Below, piece after piece: positions 46,083 to 55,710 of a stretch of DNA of 64,000 nt. Both the position numbers and the translations under genes were made by a program. The stretch's first letter is position 1. Each line of letters opens with the position of its first letter. The stretch comes from Phenylobacterium montanum (lineage in GTDB: Bacteria; Pseudomonadota; Alphaproteobacteria; Caulobacterales; Caulobacteraceae): NCBI RefSeq assembly GCF_018135625.1, contig NZ_CP073078.1:4930501-4994500 (forward strand), written 5' to 3'. The notes below the pieces were generated by a model. It did not search any database. It worked only from the letters and a program-made list of their open reading frames with translations, and had not been told where the DNA came from.

Positions 46083-46583
46083 ATGGCTGAAACCTTCGCC
46101 CCTGACGGCCTGCCTACGGACAAGGCCGCCCGCTACGCCGAATTGGCCGCCGAGATCGCCTCGGTGCTGGAGGGCGAGCCCAACCGCACGGCCCGCATGG
46201 CGACCATCGCCTCCATGCTGGCCAGCGCCTTCGACCAGTTCTTCTGGACCGGCTTCTACGTGGTCGATCCGGAGAAGGCGGACGAGCTGGTGGTCGGCCC
46301 CTACCAGGGCACGCTGGGCTGCCTCAGGATCGCCTTCGGGCGGGGCGTCTGCGGCGCGGCGGCGGCCACGCGCCAAGTGCAGATCGTGCCGGACGTCGAC
46401 GCCTTTCCCGGCCACATCGCCTGCGACAGCCGCTCGAAGAGCGAGATCGTGCTGCCGGTGTTCGATCAAGCCGGTGCGCTGATCGCGGTGCTGGACGTGG
46501 ACTCGACATCCGTGGCGAGCTTCGACGAGGTGGACGCCGAGGGGCTGGGCCGCATCCTGGCGGAGAGCTTCGCAGCGAGCTGA
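46083..46583 (+). CDS. msrC: Free methionine-R-sulfoxide reductase (GAF domain)
   Basis: 166 residues of the fRMsr type. The three family cysteines are present at residues 80 (QGTLGCLRI), 90 (GRGVCGAAA) and 114 (HIACDSRSK), the same spacing as Cys84, Cys94 and Cys118 of the E. coli enzyme. It repairs free methionine-R-sulfoxide in the cytosol. It lies between the transporter and fliQ with no sign of co-regulation. Confidence 0.93.
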   Translation: MAETFAPDGLPTDKAARYAELAAEIASVLEGEPNRTARMATIASMLASAFDQFFWTGFYVVDPEKADELVVGPYQGTLGCLRIAFGRGVCGAAAATRQVQIVPDVDAFPGHIACDSRSKSEIVLPVFDQAGALIAVLDVDSTSVASFDEVDAEGLGRILAESFAAS

Positions 46584-46616
46584 CCCTCCCGGTCCACGAT
46601 GTCGCAGCCCCAATCC

Positions 46617-46633
46617 TTAGCGCGCCGTTAACC
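46617..46633 (+). promoter_or_regulatory. CtrA box upstream of fliQ
   Basis: TTAG-CGCGCCG-TTAACC departs from the TTAA-N7-TTAACC consensus at one base of the first half. It ends 55 bases before the fliQ ATG. The fliQR promoter of Caulobacter is a known CtrA target. Confidence 0.75.
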
Positions 46634-46688
46634 ATAATCGGGCGAGCATCGGACGTCTCGATCACGCCTCGAAGGGGTTCCATTTCGC

Positions 46689-46952
46689 ATGTCCGGCGCT
46701 GAAGTCCTTGATGTCGGGCGCGACGCGATCTGGCTCACCCTGCAGCTCTCGACCCCGATTCTCCTGGTCGGCCTGGTGGTCGGGGTCACGGTCGGCATCT
46801 TCCAGGCCCTGACCCAGATTCAGGAAGCGACCCTGGTCTATGCGCCGAAGATCCTGGCCATCTTCCTAGCGCTCCTGATCTTCCTGCCCCTGATGGGCGC
46901 CCTGATGAGCGGGTTCATGCGCAATATCGCCGCCCGCATCGCCGGCATGTAG
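46689..46952 (+). CDS. fliQ: Flagellar export gate protein FliQ
   Basis: 87 residues with two membrane helices; LQLSTPILLVGLVVGVTVGI, FQALTQIQEATLVYAPKILA and IFLALLIFLPLMGALM are the FliQ pattern. Part of the FliPQR gate. First gene of fliQ-fliR-flhB; three bases separate it from fliR. Confidence 0.96.
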   Translation: MSGAEVLDVGRDAIWLTLQLSTPILLVGLVVGVTVGIFQALTQIQEATLVYAPKILAIFLALLIFLPLMGALMSGFMRNIAARIAGM

Positions 46953-46955
46953 CCG

Positions 46956-47711
46956 ATGGAGAGCTACGCCACCGGCCGCCAGGTCTGGGTCGCGGCGCTG
47001 ATCCTGTTCCGCGTCGGGGCCCTATGCATGCTGATCCCCGGCATCGGCGAGGGCTATGTGCCCCCGCGCGTGCGCCTGTCCCTGGCTCTGCTGCTGGCCT
47101 TCTGCATCGGCCCGATCGTCGGGCCCAGCCTGCCGGTCATGCCCGACACGGTCGGCGCCATGTTCGGCGTGGTGATCAAGGAGACCCTGATCGGCCTGAT
47201 CCTGGGCGGGCTCCTGCGCCTGTTCATCGCCTCCTTGACCACGGCGGGCGAGCTGGTCTCGATCCAGACCACCCTGTCCTTCGCCCAGACCGCCAATCCG
47301 ATGGAGGCGACGCCCAGCACTACCATCGGCACCTTCCTCTCCGTGCTCGGCGTGACCCTGATCTTCGACACCCCGCTGCACCAGATGTTCATCGCCGCGA
47401 TCGCCCATAGCTATGTGGTGTTCGCTCCGACCAAGCCCCTGATGCTGAACGACGCCGGGGTGATGGCGGCCGAGACGGTGGGCAAGAGCTTCGCCCTCGG
47501 CCTGCAGCTGGCCGCGCCGGTGGTGGTGTTCTCGCTGGTGTTCAACGTCGCCGTCGGCCTCGTGGGCCGGGCCATGCCGCAGTTCCAGATCTTCTTCGTG
47601 GCCACGCCGCTGAGCCTGCTCCTGGGGCTTTCGATCTTCGCCCTTAGCCTCGGCGGCCTCGGCCTGATCTGGCTGCAGCACTACGACGCCTTCGTGCGTC
47701 AGTTCGTGTAG
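46956..47711 (+). CDS. fliR: Flagellar export gate protein FliR
   Basis: 251 residues with about six membrane helices. LILFRVGALCMLIPGIGEGY, FGVVIKETLIGLILGGLLRL and VGRAMPQFQIFFVATPLSLL are typical of FliR. Forms the gate with FliP and FliQ and contacts FlhB. A 197-base gap with a long inverted repeat separates it from flhB. Confidence 0.96.
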   Translation: MESYATGRQVWVAALILFRVGALCMLIPGIGEGYVPPRVRLSLALLLAFCIGPIVGPSLPVMPDTVGAMFGVVIKETLIGLILGGLLRLFIASLTTAGELVSIQTTLSFAQTANPMEATPSTTIGTFLSVLGVTLIFDTPLHQMFIAAIAHSYVVFAPTKPLMLNDAGVMAAETVGKSFALGLQLAAPVVVFSLVFNVAVGLVGRAMPQFQIFFVATPLSLLLGLSIFALSLGGLGLIWLQHYDAFVRQFV

Positions 47712-47740
47712 GAGGGATCGTGCGCGGGCTATCCCTCTAT

Positions 47741-47865
47741 CCGCTCATCCCGGCGAATGCCGGGACCCAGATCATCAAGCTCATTGCGCGCCGCATTCGA
47801 GCTGAGATCACGACCCAACAGCTGCGCCATACGATCTGGGTCCCGGCATTCGCCGGGATGAGCGG
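47741..47865. repeat. Dispersed inverted repeat between fliR and flhB
   Basis: Two exact 32-base inverted arms (47741-47772 and 47834-47865) around a 61-base centre. Each arm begins or ends CCGCTCATCCCGGCGAATGC plus CGGGACCCAGAT. The transcript would fold into a long stem between fliR and flhB. A related single copy is at 23932-23971. Confidence 0.95.
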
Positions 47866-47908
47866 TGTTGGGTTTGTTTTCGTCGATTTGGCTTCATAGG
47901 AGCCGGGC

Positions 47909-49009
47909 GTGGCCGAAGAGAACGCCGACGGCGGCTCCAAAACAGAAGAAGCCTCCCAGCGGAAACTGGACGAGGCCCGCAAGCAGGGCGATGTCGCCAA
48001 ATCGCCGGACCTGCCGGCCTGGGCCTCGCTGGCCGCAGCCACCTCGGTGGTGCTGTTCATGGGCGCCGGCTTCTCACGCAATCTGGCCGACCAGATGCGG
48101 CCGTTCATCGAGCGGCCCGAGAGCTACGACCTGGAGAACGGCGGGGCGGTGCAGGTGATGCAGCAGGCGCTGACCGCCGCCGCTCCGATCGTCATCGCCG
48201 TCCTGGGCGCGGCGGCCATAGCCGGGGTGGCCGGCAATGTGCTGCAGACCGGCTTCCTGCTCAGCCCCAACAAGCTGGCCCCCGACTTCAGCCGTCTGTC
48301 GCCGATGAAGGGCCTGCAGCGCATGTTCGGCCTGGACGGGCTGGTCAACTTCGGCAAGTCGGCGCTGAAGATCGCCCTGACAGGCGTCGTCGCCTGGATG
48401 GCGATCAGGCCGCATGTGGCCGACTTCCAGCAGATGCAGGCTCTGGATCCGCTGAGCATGCTGCCCGAGACCATGGTGATGATCCGGGCCCTGTTCCTGG
48501 CCGTGCTGATGCTGCTCGGCGGCGGAGCCCTGATCGACTGGATATGGCAGAGACAACGCTTCCTGCAGCGCATGCGCATGACCAAGGAAGAGCAGAAGGA
48601 AGACTACAAGCAGTCCGAAGGCGACCCCAAGATCAAGGCCAAGATCCGCCAGATCCGCTACGAGCGGGCCAGGCGGCGGATGATGCAGAACGTGCCCAAG
48701 GCGACCGTGGTGGTGATGAACCCGACCCACTACGCCGTGGCGCTGCGCTACGTGCAGGGCGAGACCCCAGCGCCGGAATGCGTGGCCAAGGGCCTGGACA
48801 GCCTGGCCCTGAAGATCCGGGAAGTGGCCGAGGCGCACAACGTCCCTGTGATCGAGGACCCGCCCCTGGCCCGCGCCCTCTATGCGACGGTGGAGGTCGA
48901 CGAGACCATCCCGCACGAACACTACGAAGCGGTGGCCAAGGTGATCGGCTTCGTGCTGCAGGGCGCCCGCCGACGTCCGGCCCAGCGCCGGCTGGCCGGG
49001 GCGCGGTGA
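47909..49009 (+). CDS. flhB: Flagellar export switch protein FlhB
   Basis: 366 residues from a GTG at 47909. The charged N-terminus (KTEEASQRKLDEARKQGDVA) is followed by four membrane helices and a cytoplasmic domain with the NPTH autocleavage site at residues 271-274 (VVMNPTHYAVALRY) and the conserved IEDPPLARALYATVEVDETI. Controls switching of export from hook to filament subunits. cckA begins 302 bases later. Confidence 0.96.
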   Translation: MAEENADGGSKTEEASQRKLDEARKQGDVAKSPDLPAWASLAAATSVVLFMGAGFSRNLADQMRPFIERPESYDLENGGAVQVMQQALTAAAPIVIAVLGAAAIAGVAGNVLQTGFLLSPNKLAPDFSRLSPMKGLQRMFGLDGLVNFGKSALKIALTGVVAWMAIRPHVADFQQMQALDPLSMLPETMVMIRALFLAVLMLLGGGALIDWIWQRQRFLQRMRMTKEEQKEDYKQSEGDPKIKAKIRQIRYERARRRMMQNVPKATVVVMNPTHYAVALRYVQGETPAPECVAKGLDSLALKIREVAEAHNVPVIEDPPLARALYATVEVDETIPHEHYEAVAKVIGFVLQGARRRPAQRRLAGAR

Positions 49010-49311
49010 TTCGAAAATGACGCCTAGCCAAGCTTGTTGGGCGGTGGCCGATAGCCTGACCTGACGGACGCCCATCAATTGGCGCCATTCGATTTTGTCA
49101 ATTAATTCAATCGAATTTTGGCATTCCGGGCGATCTCCGCACCTGCACCAGGCCGCCTTCACCTGGCGCCCGAGCCGATTTAACCTTCCGGAAAGCACGA
49201 TCGACCATCCGTTGACCCACAATGTTGCGCCCGGTGGGGCCTGGATCGGTTTATCCTATGCGTGATTCTTGGGGACCTTTGTCCCTGCCCCAGCGACAGG
49301 ACCCGGCCGTC
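49010..49311. other. Intergenic region between flhB and cckA
   Basis: About 300 bases with an AT-rich core at 49081-49125. ATTCGATT (49087-49094) and AATCGAAT (49109-49116) form an eight-base inverted repeat with a 14-base centre. A TTTAACC half-site lies at 49179-49185. This is probably the cckA promoter region; no gene is seen. Confidence 0.5.
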
Positions 49312-51384
49312 ATGGCGCATCCGCTGGACCTGGACGGCCGCAAGCCGCGTCGCTTCGACCTGATCGCCGGAGCGGCGGTGCTGTTCTTCGCCCTGGCCGC
49401 CCTGTTCGCCATCTATCCGGCCCTGCGCGCCGGACCCGCCACCGCCGGTGGCCTGCTGCTGCTGGTCGGGGTGGCCGGGGTCGCCATATTCGCCATGCTG
49501 GCCATGCGCGGCACGGGGAGCCGCGAGGCTGAAGCCCTGGGGCTGGGCGCGCTGCTGGCCGCCCTGCCGGAGCCTTCCGCCGTGGCCTCGTCCGACGGCC
49601 GGATCATCGAGGCCAACGCCGCCTGGGACGACGTGGTGGGCCTGGGCGCGCGCCTGCCGCGCTCCTCGCGCAGCGGCGGCCTGTTCACCGCCATCAGCGA
49701 AGCCGGCAAAGGCCGGATGGGCGCGACCGCCCTGCGCCTTGGCGACGGAGAGCGCGAGGCCCAGGTCACCCGCTTCGGCGAGCGCCGCTACCTCGTCCGT
49801 CTGACGTCCTTCGCGGACAAGGCCGCGCCGGCCGCTGCGCCAGAGCATCACCCGACCGAAGCGGTCCTTACGCCGGCCGCCGCCACCAGTCTCGACGCCT
49901 TCGCCGCCGCGGCTCCGTTCGGTGCTGCGCTGCTCGGCGGCTCGGACCCATTGAGCGCCACGATCCTCGAGGTCAATCCGGCGATCCGCGCCCTTGCGGG
50001 CGGCGCCGATCCCACGGGTTCCAATCTCGCCGCCCTGATCGAGCCCAACTCGCTCCGCGAGGCGGCGGCGCGGATCGCCTCGGGCCGCGCCGGGCCGGTC
50101 GAGGTGCGTCTGGCCCATGACGCCCAGCGCATCGCCCACCTGTACCTGACCCGCAACGGCGACGGCTTCATCGCCTACTTGGTCGACGTCTCCGAGCAGA
50201 AGCAGGTCGAACTGGCCCTGTCGCAGTCGGAGAAGATGCGCGCCATCGGCCAGCTGGCCGGCGGCGTGGCCCACGACTTCAACAATCTTCTGACCGCGAT
50301 CCAGCTGCGCCTGGACGAGCTTCTGCAGCGCCACTCCGTGGGCGACCCCAGCCACGAAGGCCTGATGGAGATCCGCCAGACCTCGATCCGCGCCGCCGAT
50401 CTTGTCCGCAAGCTGCTGACCCACGCCCGCAAGCAGACCGTGCAGCGCCAGACCCTGGAACTGGGCGAACTGATCAGCGAAATCGAGGTCCTGCTGCGCC
50501 GGGTGCTGCGCGAGGACGTCAAGCTGGAGACCGAGTACGGCCGCAACCTGCCGCTGGTGCGCGCCGACAAGAGCGAGCTCGAGACGGCGGTGATGAACCT
50601 GGCGGTCAACGCCCGCGACGCCGTGCGCGCCCAGGGCGGGGGCGTGGTCCATATCAGGACCGCGCGCCTGACCGAGGCTGAGGCCCGCCTGCTCGGCTAT
50701 GCCGACGAGCGCGCCGGCGGCGGCGACATCGCCATGATCGAGGTCAGCGACAACGGCCCCGGCATCCCGCCCGACGTGATGAAGAACATCTTCGTACCCT
50801 TCTTCACCACCAAGGCGGTGGGCGAGGGCACGGGCCTGGGCCTGGCCACGGTCTACGGCGTGGTCAAGCAGGCCGATGGCTGGATCCATGTGGAGAGCCC
50901 GCCGGGCAAGGGGGCCACCTTCCGCATCTTCCTGCCGGTCCATACCCCCGTCGAGACCCCCGAAGCGGCGCCGGCGCCTGCAGCGCCCCAGCGCCCGGCG
51001 GCGCGCGACCTCTCCGGCGCCGGCCGGATCCTGTTCGTCGAGGACGAGGATGCGGTGCGCAGCGTCGCCGCCCGCCTCCTGCGCGCCCGCGGCTACGAGG
51101 TGATCGAGGCCTGCGACGGCGAGGAGGCCCTGGCGCTGGCCGAAGAGCACGCCGGCCAGATCGACCTTCTGATCTCGGACGTGATCATGCCCGGCATCGA
51201 CGGCCCGACTCTCTTGAAGAAGGCCAGGGTTTTCCTCGGCTCGGCGCCGGTGATGTTCATCTCCGGCTATGCCGAGGCCGAGTTCTCGGACCTGCTGGAA
51301 GATGAAAAAGGCGTAACCTTCCTGCCCAAGCCGATCGACATCAAGACCCTGGCCGAGCGGGTGAAGCAGCAGCTGGCGGCCTGA
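49312..51384 (+). CDS. cckA: Hybrid sensor histidine kinase CckA
   Basis: 690 residues. Two membrane helices (about 15-35 and 42-62), PAS-like sensing regions (about 80-300), an HisKA domain with the phosphorylated His321 in [11 protein letters not shown], an HATPase domain ([33 protein letters not shown]) and a receiver domain with acceptor D623 ([14 protein letters not shown]). With the ATG at 49312 the acceptor falls exactly at 623 and the His one short of the known Caulobacter H322/D623 pair, which supports both identity and start; ATGs at 49222 and 49258 would shift the numbers. CckA drives phosphate to or from CtrA through ChpT, controlling cell cycle and flagellar genes. Confidence 0.95.
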   Translation: MAHPLDLDGRKPRRFDLIAGAAVLFFALAALFAIYPALRAGPATAGGLLLLVGVAGVAIFAMLAMRGTGSREAEALGLGALLAALPEPSAVASSDGRIIEANAAWDDVVGLGARLPRSSRSGGLFTAISEAGKGRMGATALRLGDGEREAQVTRFGERRYLVRLTSFADKAAPAAAPEHHPTEAVLTPAAATSLDAFAAAAPFGAALLGGSDPLSATILEVNPAIRALAGGADPTGSNLAALIEPNSLREAAARIASGRAGPVEVRLAHDAQRIAHLYLTRNGDGFIAYLVDVSEQKQVELALSQSEKMRAIGQLAGGVAHDFNNLLTAIQLRLDELLQRHSVGDPSHEGLMEIRQTSIRAADLVRKLLTHARKQTVQRQTLELGELISEIEVLLRRVLREDVKLETEYGRNLPLVRADKSELETAVMNLAVNARDAVRAQGGGVVHIRTARLTEAEARLLGYADERAGGGDIAMIEVSDNGPGIPPDVMKNIFVPFFTTKAVGEGTGLGLATVYGVVKQADGWIHVESPPGKGATFRIFLPVHTPVETPEAAPAPAAPQRPAARDLSGAGRILFVEDEDAVRSVAARLLRARGYEVIEACDGEEALALAEEHAGQIDLLISDVIMPGIDGPTLLKKARVFLGSAPVMFISGYAEAEFSDLLEDEKGVTFLPKPIDIKTLAERVKQQLAA

Positions 51385-51611
51385 TCCGACCCTCGGCCGG
51401 CGACCTTAACTCCCTATAATCAGACGCATTTTCAGCTTCGGACGACTGCCCGCAAGGTCGCCCCGAAGCAATGGAATTGCCCCAAAAGCCCCATAGGCGC
51501 GCGGCTGTTGCGCCGATCTGGGCGTGCCCGGCCAAGTCTTGCCGAGTTCGGAAAGGCTGCCTACCAAGGGCGTCAACCGCTGCCCCCAGGACAACGCCCT
51601 TGAGGAAGCCC

Positions 51612-53423
51612 ATGAGTATCAACCGTCGCCACCTGCTCGCGACCGCCGCCCTGTTCGCGGTCACGCCCGCCGCCCGCGCCCTGGCGGCCGCAGGGGCCTC
51701 GCCGCTGAATGCGGCCTTCGACGACATCTTCGCCGCCCAGCTGAAGCGCTCGCCCGAGACCACCACCTCGCTGGGCCTGGACAAGGACGCCCGCGCCGGC
51801 GCCAAGAGCCGCCTGGACGACCGCTCCCTGGCCTCCCGCTACAGCGACAAGGCCGACAACCTGAAATACCTGGCGCTGCTGAAGAGCGTCGACCGCAAGA
51901 GCCTGACCGGTCTTGACGCGGTCAACTATGACACTGTCGCCTATCAGATGGAGACCCAGGCCGAGGCGGATCGGGCCTTCGACTACGGTCCCGGCGGCGC
52001 CGGCGCGCCCTATGTCGTCAGCCAGCTGACCGGCTGCTACCAGGCGCTGCCCGACTTCCTAGACAGCCAGCACTCGATCGAGACCAAGGCTGACGCCGAC
52101 GCCTACCTGGCGCGGCTGGAGGCGTTCGCGACCGCCCTCGACCAGGACACCGAACAGGCCCGCTACGACGGCGGCCATGGGGTGATCCCGCCGGACTTCG
52201 CCCTGGACAAGACCCTCAAGCAGATGACCGACCTGCATGACCAGACGCCGGACAAGGCGGTGCTGGTGCAGTCGGTGGCGCGCCGAGCGGCCGAGAAGCA
52301 CATCGACGGCGACTATGCCAGCCAGGCCTCGGCCATCTGGACCGGCAAGGTGCAGCCGGCTCTGGCGCGCCAGATCGCGTTGATGAAGGACTTCCGCGCC
52401 AAGGCGACGCACGACGCCGGCGTCTGGCGCCTGCCAAAGGGCGAGGACTACTACGCCGCCTCGTTCAAGCAGTGGACCACCTCGACCATGAGCCCGGAGG
52501 AGGTGCACAAGACCGGCCTGGACCTGCTGGAACAGCTGTCGGCGCGGATGGACGAGCAGCTGAAGGCCCAGGGCTATACGCAAGGGACGGTGGGCGAGCG
52601 CCTGCGCGCCCTCTACGCCGATCCCAAGTTCCGCTATCCCGACACCGACGAGGGCAAGGAGAAGCTGATCGCCGACCTGAACCTGAAGGTGAAGGCGGTC
52701 CAGGCCAAGCTGCCAGCCTATTTCAAGACCCTGCCCAAGCAGAGCGTCGAGATCCGCCGCGTGCCAAAGTACATCGAGGCCGGCGCCCCGGGCGGCTACT
52801 ACCAGGGCGGGGCGCTCGACGGCTCTCGTCCCGGGGCCTACTTCATCAACCTGCGCAACACGGCAGAGGTCCCCAGCTGGACCCTGCCGACGCTGACCTA
52901 TCACGAGAGCATCCCCGGCCATCACCTGCAGGGCGCCCTGCAGCAGGAGGCCGACCTGCCGATGATCCGCAAGGTGATGTGGTTCTCGGCCTATGGCGAA
53001 GGCTGGGCGCTCTATGCCGAGCAACTCGCCGACGAGATGGGCATGTATGACGACGACCCCATGGGCCGGATCGGCATGTTGCACGACGCCGCCTTCCGCG
53101 CCGTGCGCCTGGTGGTCGACAGCGGCCTGCACCACAAGCGCTGGACCCGCGAACAGGCGATCCAATTCTTCGTCGACAAGATCGGCGATCCGGAAACCTC
53201 GGCGACCACCGAGGTCGAACGCTACTGCGTCTGGCCGGGCCAGGCCTGCAGCTACATGGTCGGCAAGATCAACTGGCTGCGCCTGCGCGAGGTCGCCAAG
53301 ACCAAGCTGGGGCCGAAGTTCGACATCCGCGAGTTCCACGACGCCGGCCTGGTCAGCGGGGCGACCCCGCTGACCGTGCTCGACGACGTGATGGCCGGCT
53401 ACATCAAGCAGAAGATGGTGTGA
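51612..53423 (+). CDS. DUF885 family secreted protein (putative metallohydrolase)
   Basis: 603 residues from ATG at 51612 with GAGGAAG upstream. The N-terminus SINRRHLLATAALFAVTPAA is a twin-arginine or Sec signal. The DUF885 signature YHESIPGHHLQGALQQE places His431/Glu432 and two further His as likely zinc ligands; EGWALYAEQLADEMG lies about 30 residues later. Members look like peptidases by motif but activity is mostly unproved. The upstream stretch back to cckA has no gene. Confidence 0.88.
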   Translation: MSINRRHLLATAALFAVTPAARALAAAGASPLNAAFDDIFAAQLKRSPETTTSLGLDKDARAGAKSRLDDRSLASRYSDKADNLKYLALLKSVDRKSLTGLDAVNYDTVAYQMETQAEADRAFDYGPGGAGAPYVVSQLTGCYQALPDFLDSQHSIETKADADAYLARLEAFATALDQDTEQARYDGGHGVIPPDFALDKTLKQMTDLHDQTPDKAVLVQSVARRAAEKHIDGDYASQASAIWTGKVQPALARQIALMKDFRAKATHDAGVWRLPKGEDYYAASFKQWTTSTMSPEEVHKTGLDLLEQLSARMDEQLKAQGYTQGTVGERLRALYADPKFRYPDTDEGKEKLIADLNLKVKAVQAKLPAYFKTLPKQSVEIRRVPKYIEAGAPGGYYQGGALDGSRPGAYFINLRNTAEVPSWTLPTLTYHESIPGHHLQGALQQEADLPMIRKVMWFSAYGEGWALYAEQLADEMGMYDDDPMGRIGMLHDAAFRAVRLVVDSGLHHKRWTREQAIQFFVDKIGDPETSATTEVERYCVWPGQACSYMVGKINWLRLREVAKTKLGPKFDIREFHDAGLVSGATPLTVLDDVMAGYIKQKMV

Positions 53424-53432
53424 AAGAAAAAG

Positions 53433-53540
53433 CCCCTCCCCCTTGCGGGGAGGGGTTGGGGTGGGGGTGTCGGCGCGAACTTTGCCGGTTTGGGTGTTTC
53501 ACCTCCATCCCCTGCCCCTTCCCCGCAAGGGGGAAGGGGG
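53433..53540. repeat. Palindromic repeat between convergent genes
   Basis: CCCCTCCCCCTTGCGGGGAG begins the left unit and CCCTTCCCCGCAAGGGGGAA lies in the right; the two units face each other across about 30 bases, and each is itself a hairpin. Between the DUF885 stop and the SPFH stop, so it may end both transcripts. Related in build to the repeat at 40106. Confidence 0.85.
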
Positions 53541-53548
53541 TCTTACTT

Positions 53549-55549
53549 CTACGCCTCTTCTTCCTGCCGTACCTCGCCCTCGACGGCGAGGCCGAGGCGG
53601 TCAGACATCAGCAGGGTCAAGAGGGCCTGCATCACCCCGCCGCCCGCGCCATCGGCGCCGGCGCCTGAGATCTGCACCTTGGGCACCACATCGACGCCGC
53701 TGGTCTCCAGGGCCTGGGCGAAGCGCTCGGCGACCTGGCGGGCCAGCTGGTAACGGGCGCCGCCCGAGGCGTCGACCTGGCTCTTGATCGCCTCGGCCTG
53801 GGCCAGGCCGACCTTGGTGGTGCGCTCGGCCTCGGCCGCGGCCAGGGCAACGACCTTCTTGGCCTCGCCTTCGCCGAGCAGACGCATGCGGTCGGCCTCG
53901 GCCTTGGCCAGGGTGCGGGTCTGGTCGGCCTCCTGTTCCGAGCGGGCCAAGTTGGCCTTACCGGCGTTCTGCTGCACCTGGATCGACAGCTCGGACTCGG
54001 TGATCGCGCTCTGCTGCTTGGCCCGGGCCTCGGCCTCGCGCAGCTCGCGCTCCTTCTGGGCGGCCAGCTTCTGCCGCTCATAGGTGCCGACCTGCTCGTC
54101 GGCGATCTGGCGCTGGCGCAGCTGGGTCAGGATGCGCTCGATCTGATCGTCCCCGGCGACGTTCGGGCGCGGCGTGCCGATCAGCACCTCCTGCAGTTCC
54201 AGGTTATAGGCGCCGAAGCGGGTCTTCATCTCCTCCGACGACTGGTTCTGGATCGCGCTGCGGTCCTGCAAGAGCTCGATCAGGGTGCGGGTCTGGCCGA
54301 TGTTCTTGAAATAGGCCGAGACCATCGGGTCCAGGGTCTGTTCGACCAGCTTCTTGACGTCGCCGAAGCGCTGGATGACCAGGGGCGCCTTGCGATAGTC
54401 GATATGCACCACCACCGAGACCGGCAGGGTCGGCTCGAACGCGTCCTTGGTGATCAGCGACACCTCGGCCAGGTTCTCGTCGAAATGGTGCGAACCGCTG
54501 ACGCCGTGCTCCCACTTCAGGATGAAGTTGGTGGTCGGCACCATGGTCACGCGCCCGGCATAGGTGTTGAAGGCGTACTTGCCGGGCAGCAGCGGCTCGT
54601 TCCACACCCCGCGCTGGCCGTTGTCGACCAGCTCGCCGTGGCGATAGCTCTCGCCGGAGGTGTCGACGCCGTCCGGGCCGGTATAGGAGACCACTACGCC
54701 CACCTGACCGACCTCGACCACGGTCTTGGCGATCAGCTCGACGGTCGCGAACAGCCGGTTGATGTAGTAGGTGCCCTCGACCAGCACCTGCAGCTGGCGG
54801 CCCTTGCGGCCGCCCGCGGCGAGGAACTTGCGCGGGTCCTGGAAGCTGTTGTGGAAGGTCCCTTCGTCCGCCGGGTCCTGGCCCACGGTGGGGGCGATGA
54901 TCTCGCCGGCCGCGAGGCCCGGGCCGTCATGCACGGTCACCACGCCGATCTCGTCCTCCGCGTCCTTGATCACCACCGGCTCGAAGCCGCCGCGCTCCTC
55001 GATCACCTCGGTCATCTGGGCCAGCAGCGCCACCTCCTCGCGGTCGAGACTGAGCGCGAAGGTGCGGTCGCGGGTGACCACGACGAACTGGGCGAGGTTC
55101 AGCGCATAGGCGCCTTCGCGCAGGATCTTGCGCTGCGGGCCCTTCTGGCCGCCGGCGGCCAGAAAGCCGCGGGTGTCCTGAAAGTCCACGCCCTCGGGAT
55201 TGTCGGCCAGGGTCTGGTCGGCGTTCAGCACGCGGCCGTCACGGGCGAACACATAGCCGATGCGGCCCTGGGGAATGGTCACCAGGGGCTGGACATGCAG
55301 CCGGTACTGGAACGGGAAGAAGAAATGCACGCCGCCGCGCAGCACGTCGGGCTGGTAGCCGGCCTCGCCGTTCAGAGCGATCAGGCCGCCCTTGATCGAG
55401 CCCTTGCCGCTCCAGAGCTTTTCCACGATCGCCACGCGGTTGTTGCCCACATAGCGGATCATGCCGGACACGAAGACGAACACCGTCGCGCCGAGCACGA
55501 CGAGAAGCGCCGAACCGACGAGCGGTCCAGTCGCCGTTAGCCAAGACAT
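53549..55549 (-). CDS. SPFH/Band 7 (flotillin-like) membrane protein
   Basis: 666 residues from ATG at 55549 with GAGGA upstream. One N-terminal membrane segment (about 9-33), a long SPFH region (NNRVAIVEKLWSGKGSIKGG, PDVLRGGVHFFFPFQYRLHV, VVHIDYRKAPLVIQRFGDVK) and an Ala/Glu-rich coiled coil with flotillin-type EA repeats (KAEADRMRLLGEGEAKKVVA). Ends in a Gly-rich stretch. Flotillin-like proteins organise membrane patches. It is larger than typical flotillins (about 430-500), the extra part lying in the N-half. Confidence 0.9.
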   Translation of the reverse strand: MSWLTATGPLVGSALLVVLGATVFVFVSGMIRYVGNNRVAIVEKLWSGKGSIKGGLIALNGEAGYQPDVLRGGVHFFFPFQYRLHVQPLVTIPQGRIGYVFARDGRVLNADQTLADNPEGVDFQDTRGFLAAGGQKGPQRKILREGAYALNLAQFVVVTRDRTFALSLDREEVALLAQMTEVIEERGGFEPVVIKDAEDEIGVVTVHDGPGLAAGEIIAPTVGQDPADEGTFHNSFQDPRKFLAAGGRKGRQLQVLVEGTYYINRLFATVELIAKTVVEVGQVGVVVSYTGPDGVDTSGESYRHGELVDNGQRGVWNEPLLPGKYAFNTYAGRVTMVPTTNFILKWEHGVSGSHHFDENLAEVSLITKDAFEPTLPVSVVVHIDYRKAPLVIQRFGDVKKLVEQTLDPMVSAYFKNIGQTRTLIELLQDRSAIQNQSSEEMKTRFGAYNLELQEVLIGTPRPNVAGDDQIERILTQLRQRQIADEQVGTYERQKLAAQKERELREAEARAKQQSAITESELSIQVQQNAGKANLARSEQEADQTRTLAKAEADRMRLLGEGEAKKVVALAAAEAERTTKVGLAQAEAIKSQVDASGGARYQLARQVAERFAQALETSGVDVVPKVQISGAGADGAGGGVMQALLTLLMSDRLGLAVEGEVRQEEEA

Positions 55550-55710
55550 GGGAGTCCTCATCAGGCCGCCGGCTGGCGGAATCGCCAGAACATCTGTCGT
55601 GCGGCCGAGCGCGAAATATATGGTCAAGCTTGCCAAGCTCAATCGCAGGTGGCCCGCAATCGGAGGCTTCCCCGATCACGTTTGTGCGATTGGGCGGCCC
55701 AATCGGGGCT

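Noticed and set aside
51415-51420. A perfect TATAAT as a promoter for the DUF885 gene
   Set aside because: No acceptable -35 hexamer at 16-19 bases upstream; a single hexamer match is not enough.
51399-51462. GGCGACCTT/AAGGTCGCC inverted repeat after cckA as a terminator
   Set aside because: The arms are 46 bases apart and there is no T-run; too weak to call.
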